The notes under the pieces are model-generated. The model made no database searches. It worked only from the letters and a program-made list of their open reading frames with translations, and was not told the origin of the DNA. The translations under genes were made by a program, and so were the position numbers. A stretch of DNA of 58,120 nucleotides from Streptomyces iconiensis (GTDB taxonomy: Bacteria > Actinomycetota > Actinomycetes > Streptomycetales > Streptomycetaceae): NCBI RefSeq assembly GCF_028657195.3, contig NZ_JANCPR020000060.1, positions 1-58,120 on the forward strand, in the 5' to 3' direction. Shown here piece by piece: positions 38,859 to 47,162 of this stretch; the first letter of the stretch is position 1, and each line of letters opens with the position of its first letter.

Positions 38859-40075
38859 TGCTCACCCGTGCCACGGTCCTCAAGAACATCGCGTTCTTCG
38901 CGCTCGCCGTCGTCGTCCTCGGCGTCATCGGAGTGCGCTACGCCGACATCGGCCACTACTTCGGCTACCGCGACCACTACACCGTACGCGTCGAACTCTC
39001 CCGTACGGGCGGCCTGTTCGAGCACTCCAACGTCACCTACCGGGGTGTCTCCGTCGGCCGCGTAGGCCCCATCGAGCTGACCGACGGCGGCGTCGAGGCC
39101 GAACTGAGGATCAAGAAGTCGGCACCGAGAATCCCCACCGACCTCAAGGCCGTTGTCGCCAACCTCTCCGCCGTCGGCGAGCAGTACATCGACCTGCGCC
39201 CCGGTACGGCGGAAGGTCCCTTCCTGCACGAAGGCTCCGTCATCAAGCAGCCCGAAACCGGCCTGCCCGCGCCCCCCACCAAGGTCCTTACGAGCATCGA
39301 CGGCCTCGTCTCCTCCGTGCCCCTGAAATCGCTGCGCACCGTCGTCGACGAACTCGGCACCACGTTCGAGGGACGCGGCGACGACCTGGAGGTGCTGCTC
39401 GACACCGGCAGCGAGTTCCTGGAGGCGGCCGACGCGGCTGCGCCCGAGACCACCGGGCTCATCGTGGACGGCGAGACCGTCCTGCGCACCCAGCGCGAAG
39501 AGGGCGCCGCACTGCGGGAGTTCGCGACCGGGGCCAGGGAACTCATGGGCCGGCTGAAGAAGTCCGACCCCGATCTGCGCCGGCTCATCGCCGCCACACC
39601 CGGCGCCGCCACCCAGACCACCGGGCTGCTCCGCGACCTCGACCCCGGCCTCAGCGTGCTCCTCGCCAACCTCACCACCACCGCGGAACTGGCCGTCACC
39701 CGGCAGCGCGGCATCGAAGAACTGCTCGTCAAGCTGCCTCAGGCCGCCGCTGCCGGCTCCACGGCCATCACCAGGAAGGGCGCCTCGTTCGGCATGTCCC
39801 TCACCTTCTTCGACCCGCTGCCCTGCACTTCCGGATACGGCGGAACCCGCTACCGCGACGGCCTCCGGACCGGCGCAGCACCCCCGCTCAACGACCGCGC
39901 GCGCTGCGCATCCCCGGCCTCCAGCGGCAAGAACGTGCGCGGCTCTGCCCACGCCCCCGGCGGCGGCCCGCTCCCCGCACCCGCCAGACCCGGCGCCTTC
40001 CCACTCGGCACGCCCGGCCTCCCCGCCGACGGACCGCGGGACATGGCGGGTCTGCTGGGAGTGGAGGACCGATGA
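38858..40075 (+). CDS. mceF: Mce-family protein MceF
   Basis: Protein of 405 aa. It has a short cytosolic head, a membrane helix (NIAFFALAVVVLGVIGV), the Mce domain (VTYRGVSVGRVGPIEL and LSAVGEQYIDLRP), a helical region and a Pro/Gly-rich C-terminal tail with two cysteines. It is the last of six Mce subunits, completing the usual A-F set. Its stop overlaps the next gene (ATGA). Confidence 0.92.
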   Translation: MLTRATVLKNIAFFALAVVVLGVIGVRYADIGHYFGYRDHYTVRVELSRTGGLFEHSNVTYRGVSVGRVGPIELTDGGVEAELRIKKSAPRIPTDLKAVVANLSAVGEQYIDLRPGTAEGPFLHEGSVIKQPETGLPAPPTKVLTSIDGLVSSVPLKSLRTVVDELGTTFEGRGDDLEVLLDTGSEFLEAADAAAPETTGLIVDGETVLRTQREEGAALREFATGARELMGRLKKSDPDLRRLIAATPGAATQTTGLLRDLDPGLSVLLANLTTTAELAVTRQRGIEELLVKLPQAAAAGSTAITRKGASFGMSLTFFDPLPCTSGYGGTRYRDGLRTGAAPPLNDRARCASPASSGKNVRGSAHAPGGGPLPAPARPGAFPLGTPGLPADGPRDMAGLLGVEDR

Positions 40076-40803
40076 GCGCGCGGACGGGCACGGAGACGAG
40101 TGAAAGCCCGGTGCCGGGGCGGCAGTTGGAGCGGGGGAGAGAGGAGTCCGGATCGGACGGGACGAGGGCGGGGGAGCCCTCAGAGATGGAGCCCTCAGAG
40201 GCGGAGCCCTCAGAGGCGGAGTCCGGGCCGGACGAGCCCGGACAGGTGGAGCAGTCCCGCACGCCGCGCCGTGCGCCCGGTGCGTCCGGGGCGCCCCGCG
40301 CATCCGGCACGCTCTGGCTGGCCGGAGCGCTGGCCGCGGCTCTCCTCTTCGTCGCCTTCTCGGGCTGGATCCACTGGACGGCCCGTTCCGACAAGGACCT
40401 CGCCTACTCGCAGGCCAGGGACGAAGCGCTCGCGGCGGGCCGCACCCACATCGCGACCCTCAACTCCATTGACGCCAAAGGCATTCGGGCCGACATGAAG
40501 GACTGGCGCGAGGCCACCACGGGCCCGCTGCGCGACGAGCTGCGCCGTACGGAGAAGAAGAGCGCACGCACCCTCGCCGAACGGGGGACCAGCGCGCGTG
40601 CCCGTGTCACCGCAGCCGCGCTCACCAGCCTCGACGAGAGAGCGGGTACGGCCGCGCTCATCGCGACGGTACGGATCGAGGCCACGACCCGCGCGGGCGC
40701 CCCCGCCACGGACCGCAAGCGGTTCGAAGCGGGCCTGGAACGCACGCCCGACGGCTGGAAGCTGGTCTCCCTCGCTCCCGTACCGGTGGGGAAGGGGTCC
40801 TGA
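40072..40803 (+). CDS. Mce-associated membrane protein, type A copy 1
   Basis: Protein of 243 aa from ATG 40072. The first ~80 residues are acidic low complexity, including PSE repeats. One membrane helix (LWLAGALAAALLFVAFSGW) follows, then an extracytoplasmic domain of ~140 residues resembling Mam proteins of mycobacterial mce operons. It is clearly paralogous to the protein at 41379: ARDEALAAGRTHIATLNSIDA corresponds to TRDKVLAAGEQSVQNLNTLDH, both have EATTG or ESTTG, and both end in GWKL-x-LxPVPVG-type strands. It probably stabilises or assembles the Mce complex. Confidence 0.85.
   Translation: MSARTGTETSESPVPGRQLERGREESGSDGTRAGEPSEMEPSEAEPSEAESGPDEPGQVEQSRTPRRAPGASGAPRASGTLWLAGALAAALLFVAFSGWIHWTARSDKDLAYSQARDEALAAGRTHIATLNSIDAKGIRADMKDWREATTGPLRDELRRTEKKSARTLAERGTSARARVTAAALTSLDERAGTAALIATVRIEATTRAGAPATDRKRFEAGLERTPDGWKLVSLAPVPVGKGS
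40175..40219 (+). repeat. 15-bp tandem repeat (three units) in a Mce-associated gene
   Basis: AGCCCTCAGAGATGG, AGCCCTCAGAGGCGG and AGCCCTCAGAGGCGG at 40175, 40190 and 40205. They encode an EPSEM/EPSEA-type acidic repeat in the cytosolic head. Confidence 0.85.
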
Positions 40804-41351
40804 TGACACTCACCGGCCTGCGCGGAAAGCTGAGGAGCCCGAGGGAGCATCTTCGGGCGCGTGCCCGCTGGTACGCGGTCGCCGTCCTGGTCGCCGCACT
40901 CCTGGGCGGCACCGCACTCCTCGTCGGCGCCGCGCGGCTGACCGGCAGCGAGGCGGCCAGGAACAAGGCGCTGACCGACACCGCCGCCACGAGCCGCGTC
41001 TCAGGAGAGGTGGGGGACGCGCTGGCCCGGATCTTCTCCTACACCCCGCAGGGCGTCGCCAAGACGGAACAGGACGCCAAGGGCGTGCTGGACGGCAGGG
41101 CGGCCCGCCAGTACGAGTCGCTGTTCGGCCAGGTGAGAGAGCGCGTGGCCGAACAGAAGCTGACGCTGGCCACCCGCGTGGTCAGCTCCGGCGTGACCCG
41201 GCTGCACGGCGACCGCGCCGAACTCCTCGTCTTCCTCGACCAGACCAGCACCCGCGAGGGCCGCAAGCCCAGCACCGCGGCGGCACAGCTCTCCGTCAGC
41301 GCGGAACGGCGGGACGGTGACTGGCTGATCGTCGGCATCAAGGCCAGATGA
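40803..41351 (+). CDS. Mce-associated membrane protein, type B copy 1
   Basis: Protein of 182 aa; ATG shares one base with the preceding stop (TGATG). A membrane helix (WYAVAVLVAALLGGTALLVGA) precedes an extracytoplasmic domain. It is paralogous to the protein at 42044: ARNKALTDTAATSRVSGEVGDALARIFSY matches ARNTALADAGRTSEVKGEVTSAVNALFSY, and AELLVFLDQTST matches ARVLLFADQHSA. Fold probably NTF2-like, as I recall for Mam proteins. Part of the mce operon. Confidence 0.85.
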   Translation: MTLTGLRGKLRSPREHLRARARWYAVAVLVAALLGGTALLVGAARLTGSEAARNKALTDTAATSRVSGEVGDALARIFSYTPQGVAKTEQDAKGVLDGRAARQYESLFGQVRERVAEQKLTLATRVVSSGVTRLHGDRAELLVFLDQTSTREGRKPSTAAAQLSVSAERRDGDWLIVGIKAR

Positions 41352-41378
41352 CGAAGACGCGCGCCCCGTACGGAGCGT

Positions 41379-42026
41379 ATGGAGGCGAGCAGCTCGGGCG
41401 GAACGAGTGGCACGGACGGACGAACGGCGGAACGTGCGCCGGTAGAGCGAGAGGAGACACGGGTGGAACGGGTGAGACGGGCCAACCCCGTACTGCTGGC
41501 GGCCATGGCGCTGGCCGTCGCCGCTGTGTGCTGTGCGGCGTGGGCGGGCTGGTCCTGGTACGGCGCTGCGCACGACGACTCTCTGGGGTACGCCACGACG
41601 CGGGACAAGGTGCTGGCCGCCGGTGAACAGTCCGTGCAGAACCTCAACACCCTGGACCACCGCAGGCTCAGCAGTGGACTCGAGGCCTGGGAGGAGTCGA
41701 CCACGGGTGCGCTGCGCGGGCAGCTCAAGAAGGGGCGCGGCCAGTTCGAGAAGCAGATACGCGCGGCGAAGACCGTGACCTCGGCCAAGATCCTCTCCAG
41801 TGCCGTCGCCGAACTGGACGAACGGGCAGGGAAGGCGGGCGTCCTCGTCGCCGTCCGCACCACGGTCAGCGCGCCCAAGGAGAAGCCCGCGACCAAGCAG
41901 ACCCGCATGCGCGGCGAACTCACCCGCACCGCCGACGGCTGGAAGCTCAGCGCGCTGGAACAGGTCCCGGTCGGCTACACGGCCCCCGACTCCGCCGACT
42001 CCGCCGACCCCGCCGACCGCGACTGA
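41379..42026 (+). CDS. Mce-associated membrane protein, type A copy 2
   Basis: Protein of 215 aa from ATG 41379. An ATG at 41348 that overlaps the previous stop is in another frame and reads through without homology, so it is not used. A polar head, one membrane helix (NPVLLAAMALAVAAVCCAAWAGW) and an outer domain paralogous to the protein at 40072. The last residues are a SAD/PAD repeat. It repeats the first half of the preceding gene pair. Confidence 0.82.
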   Translation: MEASSSGGTSGTDGRTAERAPVEREETRVERVRRANPVLLAAMALAVAAVCCAAWAGWSWYGAAHDDSLGYATTRDKVLAAGEQSVQNLNTLDHRRLSSGLEAWEESTTGALRGQLKKGRGQFEKQIRAAKTVTSAKILSSAVAELDERAGKAGVLVAVRTTVSAPKEKPATKQTRMRGELTRTADGWKLSALEQVPVGYTAPDSADSADPADRD

Positions 42027-42043
42027 GCAGGAGGAAGGAACCC

Positions 42044-42943
42044 ATGTCGACCACGCGTCACCTCCTCAACCGCCGGCGCAGAATGGCGGCTCAGCCCGGC
42101 GGGGCCGAGGAGACACCCGCCGAAAAGAGCGCCACGAAGACCGCGACCGCCGTACGCGAACGTGACCGCGAAGCCGGGCGCGACCGCGACCGCGGTCCCA
42201 AGTCCGGACGCGAACCTGGGCGCGAACCCGGACACGAACCTGGGCGTGATCGCGGGCCCGCACCCCGCACCGCCGCCACGAAGCCCGCGTCCACAAGAAC
42301 GCCCTCCGCCAAGGCCGGGGCGGAGGCCGCGCCCGTGGCGGAACGTACGGCGCGGCGCGGCACCCCGCGGCGCCTGCTCGCGCTGTGTGCCGTGGTCACC
42401 GTCGCCTGCGGGGCGTTCGCCGCGTGGGGCGCGAACGAGGCGGGCGCTCTCCGGGATGGAGCGGCGGCACGCAACACGGCGCTGGCGGACGCGGGCCGTA
42501 CCAGCGAGGTCAAGGGCGAGGTGACCAGCGCCGTCAACGCCCTCTTCTCGTACGACCACGCGGGCCCCGCCAAGAACGCACGCGCGGCGGAACGGCTGCT
42601 GACGGGGCGCGCGGTCAAGCAGCACCGCGCCCTTCTCGCGCAGGTGCGGGCCCAGGGCGGCAAGCAGCGGCTCGTGCTCACCACGACGGTCACCGACAGC
42701 GCCGTCGCCGCGCTGGAGGGCAACCGTGCCCGCGTACTCCTCTTCGCCGACCAGCACAGCGCCCGTACGGGCAAGTCGGCCCAGAAGGAGAGCAAGAGCG
42801 ACAAGGGCACCAGGGGCAAGGGTGGTAAGAGCAGCGACAAGAACGCCGCCGCCGACGCCACCTACGCGGGCGCCATGCTCTCCGTCGACGCGGTGCACGA
42901 GGCCGGCACCTGGAAGATCGCCAACATCGACACCCTCAACTGA
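42044..42943 (+). CDS. Mce-associated membrane protein, type B copy 2
   Basis: Protein of 299 aa with GAGGAAGG upstream. About 105 charged residues with repeated RDR and GREPG units come first, then a membrane helix (LLALCAVVTVACGAFAAWGA) and an outer domain paralogous to the protein at 40803. A Lys-rich insert (about 245-268, SAQKESKSDKGTRGKGGK) splits that domain near its end. The final codons (NIDTLN and stop) are the first unit of a 22-bp repeat that continues past the gene. Confidence 0.83.
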   Translation: MSTTRHLLNRRRRMAAQPGGAEETPAEKSATKTATAVRERDREAGRDRDRGPKSGREPGREPGHEPGRDRGPAPRTAATKPASTRTPSAKAGAEAAPVAERTARRGTPRRLLALCAVVTVACGAFAAWGANEAGALRDGAAARNTALADAGRTSEVKGEVTSAVNALFSYDHAGPAKNARAAERLLTGRAVKQHRALLAQVRAQGGKQRLVLTTTVTDSAVAALEGNRARVLLFADQHSARTGKSAQKESKSDKGTRGKGGKSSDKNAAADATYAGAMLSVDAVHEAGTWKIANIDTLN

Positions 42944-43005
42944 TCCCATCGACACCCTCGACTGACCTCATCGACACCCACGACTGACCACGCTCAACTG
43001 ACCAC
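42926..43005 (+). repeat. 22-bp repeat carrying a stop codon in each unit
   Basis: Three units of the ATCGACACCCTCRACTGAYC type start at 42926, 42948 and 42970, with a partial fourth to 43005. The first unit encodes the end of the Mce-associated protein including its TGA. The others are downstream copies, each again containing TGA. Confidence 0.85.
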
Positions 43006-43038
43006 GCGGTCAGCCCAGTTGACGCGGGAGGACGGCAC

Positions 43039-44340
43039 ATGCCCAAGGAGCACCGGCGCGGCGGACGGCACACCCCGGCGCATACGCACCCGGCCGCGCC
43101 CATGGAACCCGGCCCGCCCGGGGCCGCGCCCACCGGAGGCCGGTCGCCGGCCCGCGTGCGCCTGCGGCGCGGCGCCGCGAGTACCGCGCTGGCGGCGCTC
43201 GCCGTCGCCGCGCTCACCGCCTCGCAGGCACCCGGTGCCGCGGGCGCCAAGGACGCGCGTAAGCCGTGGGCATCCGGGCTTGCCGACGTGCCGTACCAGT
43301 CGGGCACCCCCGACGACGGCTCGTACCACACCGAACTCCCGCCCCTGGCGACCCGCGAGAGCAACCTCGCTCCCCGCGTCCTGGACGCCAGGGTCAGGGC
43401 CGAGTCCGGGATACCCGCGACCGTCCTCAAGGCGTACAAGAACGCCGAGAAGTCGATGGCCGGAAGGTCACCCGGCTGCGGGCTGCCCTGGCAACTGCTC
43501 GCCGCGATCGGCAAGGTCGAGTCGGGCCAGGCGCGCGGCGGCGACGTGCGGGCCGACGGCACCACTCGGAAACCGATCCTCGGCCCCGTGCTCAACGGCG
43601 GCGGCTTCGCGCACATCAAGGACACCGACGGCGGCGCGTACGACGGGGACAGCACCTACGACCGCGCGGTGGGACCCATGCAGTTCATCCCCTCCACCTG
43701 GAAGGGCTGGGGAGCCGACGGCAACGGCGACGGCAAGAAGGACCCTCACAACATCCACGACGCCGCGCTCGCAGCCGGACGGTACCTGTGCGCCGGCGAC
43801 CGCGATCTGTCCCGAAAGGCCGACCTGCGCCGGGCGATTCTCAGCTACAACCACTCCACGGCCTACCTGCGTACGGTCCTCGCCTGGCTCGACTTCTACC
43901 GCACCGGCGCCCACACCGTTCCGGACGGCGAGGGCGTGCTCCCCTCCAGCCCCGGCGCGGGCAGCGATCCGGAACCCGGAACCAAGAAGGGCGGCAAGGG
44001 CGGCAAGAGCGGCGGCAACAAGGCAGGAAAGACCCCCGGCAAGGGCGGGGGCGGCGGAAAGGGCGGCGGAGGAACGGGAAACGGGGACGGCAGCGGCGGC
44101 GGTGGCGGCACGCGCCCCGGCGGCGGGAAGCCGGGCCCAGGAGACCCGGGTCCCAAGCCCACCGACACCGTCTCACCAGGCCCGACCGACCCCGGTGACC
44201 CCACTCCCACGGACCCGCCGGACTGCCAGGACGACACCACCTCGCCCTCGCCGGACCCCACCGGGTCCGAGACCACCACACCGTCACCGTCCCCCAGCCC
44301 CGGTGACAGCGGCGCTCCGTGCGAGACCGGGAAAGAGTGA
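43039..44340 (+). CDS. Secreted lytic transglycosylase (MltB/SLT-like) with Gly/Lys/Pro tail
   Basis: Protein of 433 aa. A hydrophobic stretch (about 46-65) after an Arg-rich head acts as signal or anchor. The catalytic domain (about 115-290) contains WQLLAAIGKVESG, with E161 the likely acid, and AVGPMQFIPSTWKGWG. A Ca-loop-like DGNGDGKKDPHNIHD follows, a pattern I know from actinobacterial MltB-like muramidases. It cleaves peptidoglycan glycan strands. The last ~130 residues are Gly/Lys- then Pro/Thr/Ser-rich, suitable for spanning or binding the wall. It lies 95 bases after the Mce-associated genes on the same strand. A role in opening the wall for the Mce apparatus is inference. Confidence 0.85.
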   Translation: MPKEHRRGGRHTPAHTHPAAPMEPGPPGAAPTGGRSPARVRLRRGAASTALAALAVAALTASQAPGAAGAKDARKPWASGLADVPYQSGTPDDGSYHTELPPLATRESNLAPRVLDARVRAESGIPATVLKAYKNAEKSMAGRSPGCGLPWQLLAAIGKVESGQARGGDVRADGTTRKPILGPVLNGGGFAHIKDTDGGAYDGDSTYDRAVGPMQFIPSTWKGWGADGNGDGKKDPHNIHDAALAAGRYLCAGDRDLSRKADLRRAILSYNHSTAYLRTVLAWLDFYRTGAHTVPDGEGVLPSSPGAGSDPEPGTKKGGKGGKSGGNKAGKTPGKGGGGGKGGGGTGNGDGSGGGGGTRPGGGKPGPGDPGPKPTDTVSPGPTDPGDPTPTDPPDCQDDTTSPSPDPTGSETTTPSPSPSPGDSGAPCETGKE

Positions 44341-44517
44341 GAGGAGACCTGGTGAGGAAACGGCGAAGCGGCCACGCGTAACGCCCGGCCCGTTTGCCTG
44401 CCGAGGGCCTGGTGTGGATGAGTGTGGGGGTACGTACGTACGATCGGAATCGGCCATCGGGCCTCCACCCCCCACGCACACATCAGAGCAGCAAGCCAGG
44501 AAGTAGGGCGAACACAT

Positions 44518-45438
44518 ATGGGCCTCGGGTCGTTCCTGAGGAGGAAGCCGCGAACCGCAGCAAACGGAGCCAACGGGGGCTGGTCGACCGTCGGACTGCC
44601 GGAGGGCGCGGGTGTCCTGAGCGTCGAGATCTCCGATCCGCTGGGCAACCCGCTCCCCGGCGCCGACATCACCCTGACCGACGCGGCCAACGGCAGACGC
44701 GTCGTCAAGGCCACCACCGACCCGTACGGCCGCGTCACGGCAGCCCTTCCGCACGGCCGTTACGCGCTCATGGCCACCGTGGAGGGCCTCCAGCCCGTGC
44801 ACCGCACGATCGAGGTCGTTGCCGGTGTGCACCCCCAGCCCGAACGTGTCCGCATGGAGGCCGGACAACAGCCCACGCTGCCCCAGCCGGGAGTGTGGAT
44901 GTTCGACCCGCCCCACACCGCGATCCGCTTCGTGGCCCGGCACGTGGGCATGGCCAACGTGCACGGCCGCTTCACCCGCTTCGACGGCGGCATACGCGTC
45001 GGTGAGCGCGTCGAGGACTCGTACATCGAGATCACCATCGACGCCGCCAGTATCGACACGGGCAACAAGTCCCGTGACGAGCACCTGCGTTCGGCCGACT
45101 TCCTCGACGTCGAGCGCTACCCGTACCTCCACTTCGTCAGCAACAGGCTCACCCACCGCACCGGCACCAAGTGGACCCTCCAGGGCACCCTGACCCTCCA
45201 CGGCGTCAGCCGCACCCTGAACCTGGAGACCACCTACCTCGGCGCCGTCAACGGCGGCTACGCCGAAGAACTCCGCTGCGCCGCCCTCGCCACGGCCGAA
45301 CTCCACCGCGAGGACTACACCCTCAACTGGCGCAATATGCTCGCTCGCGGCATCGCCATCGTCGGCCCCACCGTCAAGCTCGAACTCGACATCCAGGCGA
45401 TGTACCGCAACGAGGGCACCCCCACCCCGCCCGAGTAA
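44518..45438 (+). CDS. YceI-family protein with N-terminal carboxypeptidase-regulatory-like domain
   Basis: Protein of 306 aa from ATG 44518. No signal peptide is visible. Residues about 27-100 (LSVEISDPLGNPLPGADITLTD to YALMATVEGLQPVHRTIEV) form a CarboxypepD_reg-like beta-sandwich. Residues about 118-298 are a YceI lipocalin-like barrel: FDPPHTAIRFVARHVGMANVHGRF, SRDEHLRSADFLDVERYPYLHFVS and LHGVSRTLNLE. YceI proteins bind polyisoprenoid or other amphiphilic ligands. A link with the preceding lipid-import operon is possible, but 177 bases separate them and co-transcription is not shown. Confidence 0.88.
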   Translation: MGLGSFLRRKPRTAANGANGGWSTVGLPEGAGVLSVEISDPLGNPLPGADITLTDAANGRRVVKATTDPYGRVTAALPHGRYALMATVEGLQPVHRTIEVVAGVHPQPERVRMEAGQQPTLPQPGVWMFDPPHTAIRFVARHVGMANVHGRFTRFDGGIRVGERVEDSYIEITIDAASIDTGNKSRDEHLRSADFLDVERYPYLHFVSNRLTHRTGTKWTLQGTLTLHGVSRTLNLETTYLGAVNGGYAEELRCAALATAELHREDYTLNWRNMLARGIAIVGPTVKLELDIQAMYRNEGTPTPPE

Positions 45439-45570
45439 CCCCCGGCCGGCGGGGATTCCAGGACGCAAGCGGGCCGGTGAGGCAGTCGGGACTGCCACCG
45501 GCCTGCCGCATCGCCCGACGCCTCGCGGGGAGGTGTGTGCTGGGAAGAGTTGGAAGAGAGGGTCGGCGGG

Positions 45571-47061
45571 TCAGTGCCAGACCTGTCGTTCCTGGCTGCG
45601 GGGGTCGTCGACCCGGGTCCACTCGGCGTCGATGCGCATCGTGGCCCGGCGCATGCCGTCGTACGGTTCCCAGCCGGGGTCGCCGGTCCTGGCGAACCTG
45701 ACCCATGCACCGTGCATACGGGCGGCGAGATCCGCGGGGGTCCCGTCGGGGCCGAGCAGGGCGGATGGTCCGTGCAGCCGCGGAAGCTGGGCGGCATCGA
45801 AGACGAAAGGCAGCTCGACCGCGTGGGTGGCGCCGAGCTGCCCGTCCAGGGCAGGGGAGCGCCAGGCGAACTCGTAGGCGTAGGTGGCGGATTCGCCGTG
45901 GGCGGCATGTGCGCCGGCCAGCGCCCAGCTGCCCGCGCCGAACAGTGCGTCGCCCAGGATGGCGGAGCGCAGCTCGCCGGAGGAAGCGCCGGGGCGTGCC
46001 TTCCGGTACGTCTCGACGAGCCGCGCCGGCTCCGGGTGCGAGCGCGCCGCCACCTCGTCGACGTCCCCGTCGGTCGAGGTGGCGTACTTGTCCACGGGGG
46101 CCAGGTAGAGGTTTCCCTCCTCGGTGTTGGTCCCGATGAGCAGGTCGATGTCGTGGCTGAGGCCGGCGGCGACGGACGCGGCGGGCTGCGTGTCGAGGAC
46201 CAGGCTGAAGGGGCTGAGTCCGACCAGCGGGTCGTGGTGCGTCCCGGTCCGCAGGTCGATGCCCGCGAGTTGGTTGGCGGCCTCGACCAGGCGGTCGTCG
46301 GAGAGGTCGGCGAAGGCGTCTGCCTGGGGTTCGATACCCAGCGCCCCGGCCGCTGCCCGGGTGACGCGGGCGGCCTGCTCGGTGCTGAACGCTCCCTGGC
46401 CGCTGCCGCTTTGCACGATCGCCCGGCGGACGAGGCCGGCGGCTTCGGGGGTGGCGAGGACGCCGCCGACGATGGTCGCCCCGGCCGACTGGCCGAAGAG
46501 GGTGACGTTGTGCGGGTCACCGCCGAACGCGGCGATGTTCTCCCGCACCCAGCGCAGCGCGGCGACGACATCGAGCAGCCCGCGGTTGGGCGGCGTACCG
46601 GGGATGTCGAGGAACCCGGCGATGCCCAGCCGGTAGTTGAGGGTGACGAGGACGACGCCGTCGCGGGCGAAACCTGAGCCGTCGTACAGCGCTGACCGCG
46701 TCGATCCGGCGACGAATCCGCCGCCGTGTACGAACACCATGACGGGCAGGTCGCCGCTCGGGGCTGCGGGCGTCCAGACGCCGGCGGTGAGGTAGTCCTC
46801 GCCGCGGCTCCAACCCGGGCCGAAGTAGGGGGACATGTCGACGCTGCCGAGCTTGCGCTCGGACTGCGGCGCGTTGGGCCCCGGCGCGGTGGCGTCCCGT
46901 ACGCCGTTCCACGGCTCGTGCGGCTGGGGTGGCGCGAACCGGCCGGCGCCGCGGGGCGGGGCGGCGTAGGGAATGTTGAGGAAAGCGGTGGTGTCGCCCT
47001 GGCGCAGGCCGCGGACGGCTCCCTGCGCCGTGGTCACGACGGGGTCGGGGTGGTGGCTCAT
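45571..47061 (-). CDS. Type-B carboxylesterase
   Basis: Protein of 496 aa from ATG 47061. VHGGGF (111-116) supplies the oxyanion hole and S192 in FGQSAGA is the nucleophile. GTNTEEGNLYL is near the acidic residue, and GATHAVELPFVF contains the likely catalytic His. There is no signal peptide, so it acts in the cytosol on ester substrates such as p-nitrobenzyl-like, drug or lipid esters. It is the second gene of a pair with a metallo-hydrolase, separated by 77 bases that are mostly repeat. The ribosome site is weak. Confidence 0.9.
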   Translation of the reverse strand: MSHHPDPVVTTAQGAVRGLRQGDTTAFLNIPYAAPPRGAGRFAPPQPHEPWNGVRDATAPGPNAPQSERKLGSVDMSPYFGPGWSRGEDYLTAGVWTPAAPSGDLPVMVFVHGGGFVAGSTRSALYDGSGFARDGVVLVTLNYRLGIAGFLDIPGTPPNRGLLDVVAALRWVRENIAAFGGDPHNVTLFGQSAGATIVGGVLATPEAAGLVRRAIVQSGSGQGAFSTEQAARVTRAAAGALGIEPQADAFADLSDDRLVEAANQLAGIDLRTGTHHDPLVGLSPFSLVLDTQPAASVAAGLSHDIDLLIGTNTEEGNLYLAPVDKYATSTDGDVDEVAARSHPEPARLVETYRKARPGASSGELRSAILGDALFGAGSWALAGAHAAHGESATYAYEFAWRSPALDGQLGATHAVELPFVFDAAQLPRLHGPSALLGPDGTPADLAARMHGAWVRFARTGDPGWEPYDGMRRATMRIDAEWTRVDDPRSQERQVWH

Positions 47062-47086
47062 GTCTCGTGTCTTTTCCGTGGACTCG

Positions 47087-47162
47087 GACGTGTTCGGCGT
47101 ACGGGGCAACCTGCTCGGTGTACGGGGCACAGCGGGACTCAGACCTGCTCGGCGTACGGGGC
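47087..47162 (-). repeat. 21-bp repeats copied from the 3' end of the metallo-hydrolase gene
   Basis: The last seven codons of the hydrolase (encoding APYAEQV, 47142-47162) recur twice downstream of its stop, at 47108-47128 and 47087-47107, with two or three changes each. The two downstream copies abut, and a 13-base segment including the stop separates them from the original. Confidence 0.85.

Noticed and set aside
41348..41626. 92-residue frame whose ATG overlaps the stop of the preceding Mce-associated gene
   Set aside because: The ATGA overlap is tempting, but the translation is Gly/Arg-rich and unrelated to anything. The frame at 41379 gives a clear paralogue of the protein at 40072.
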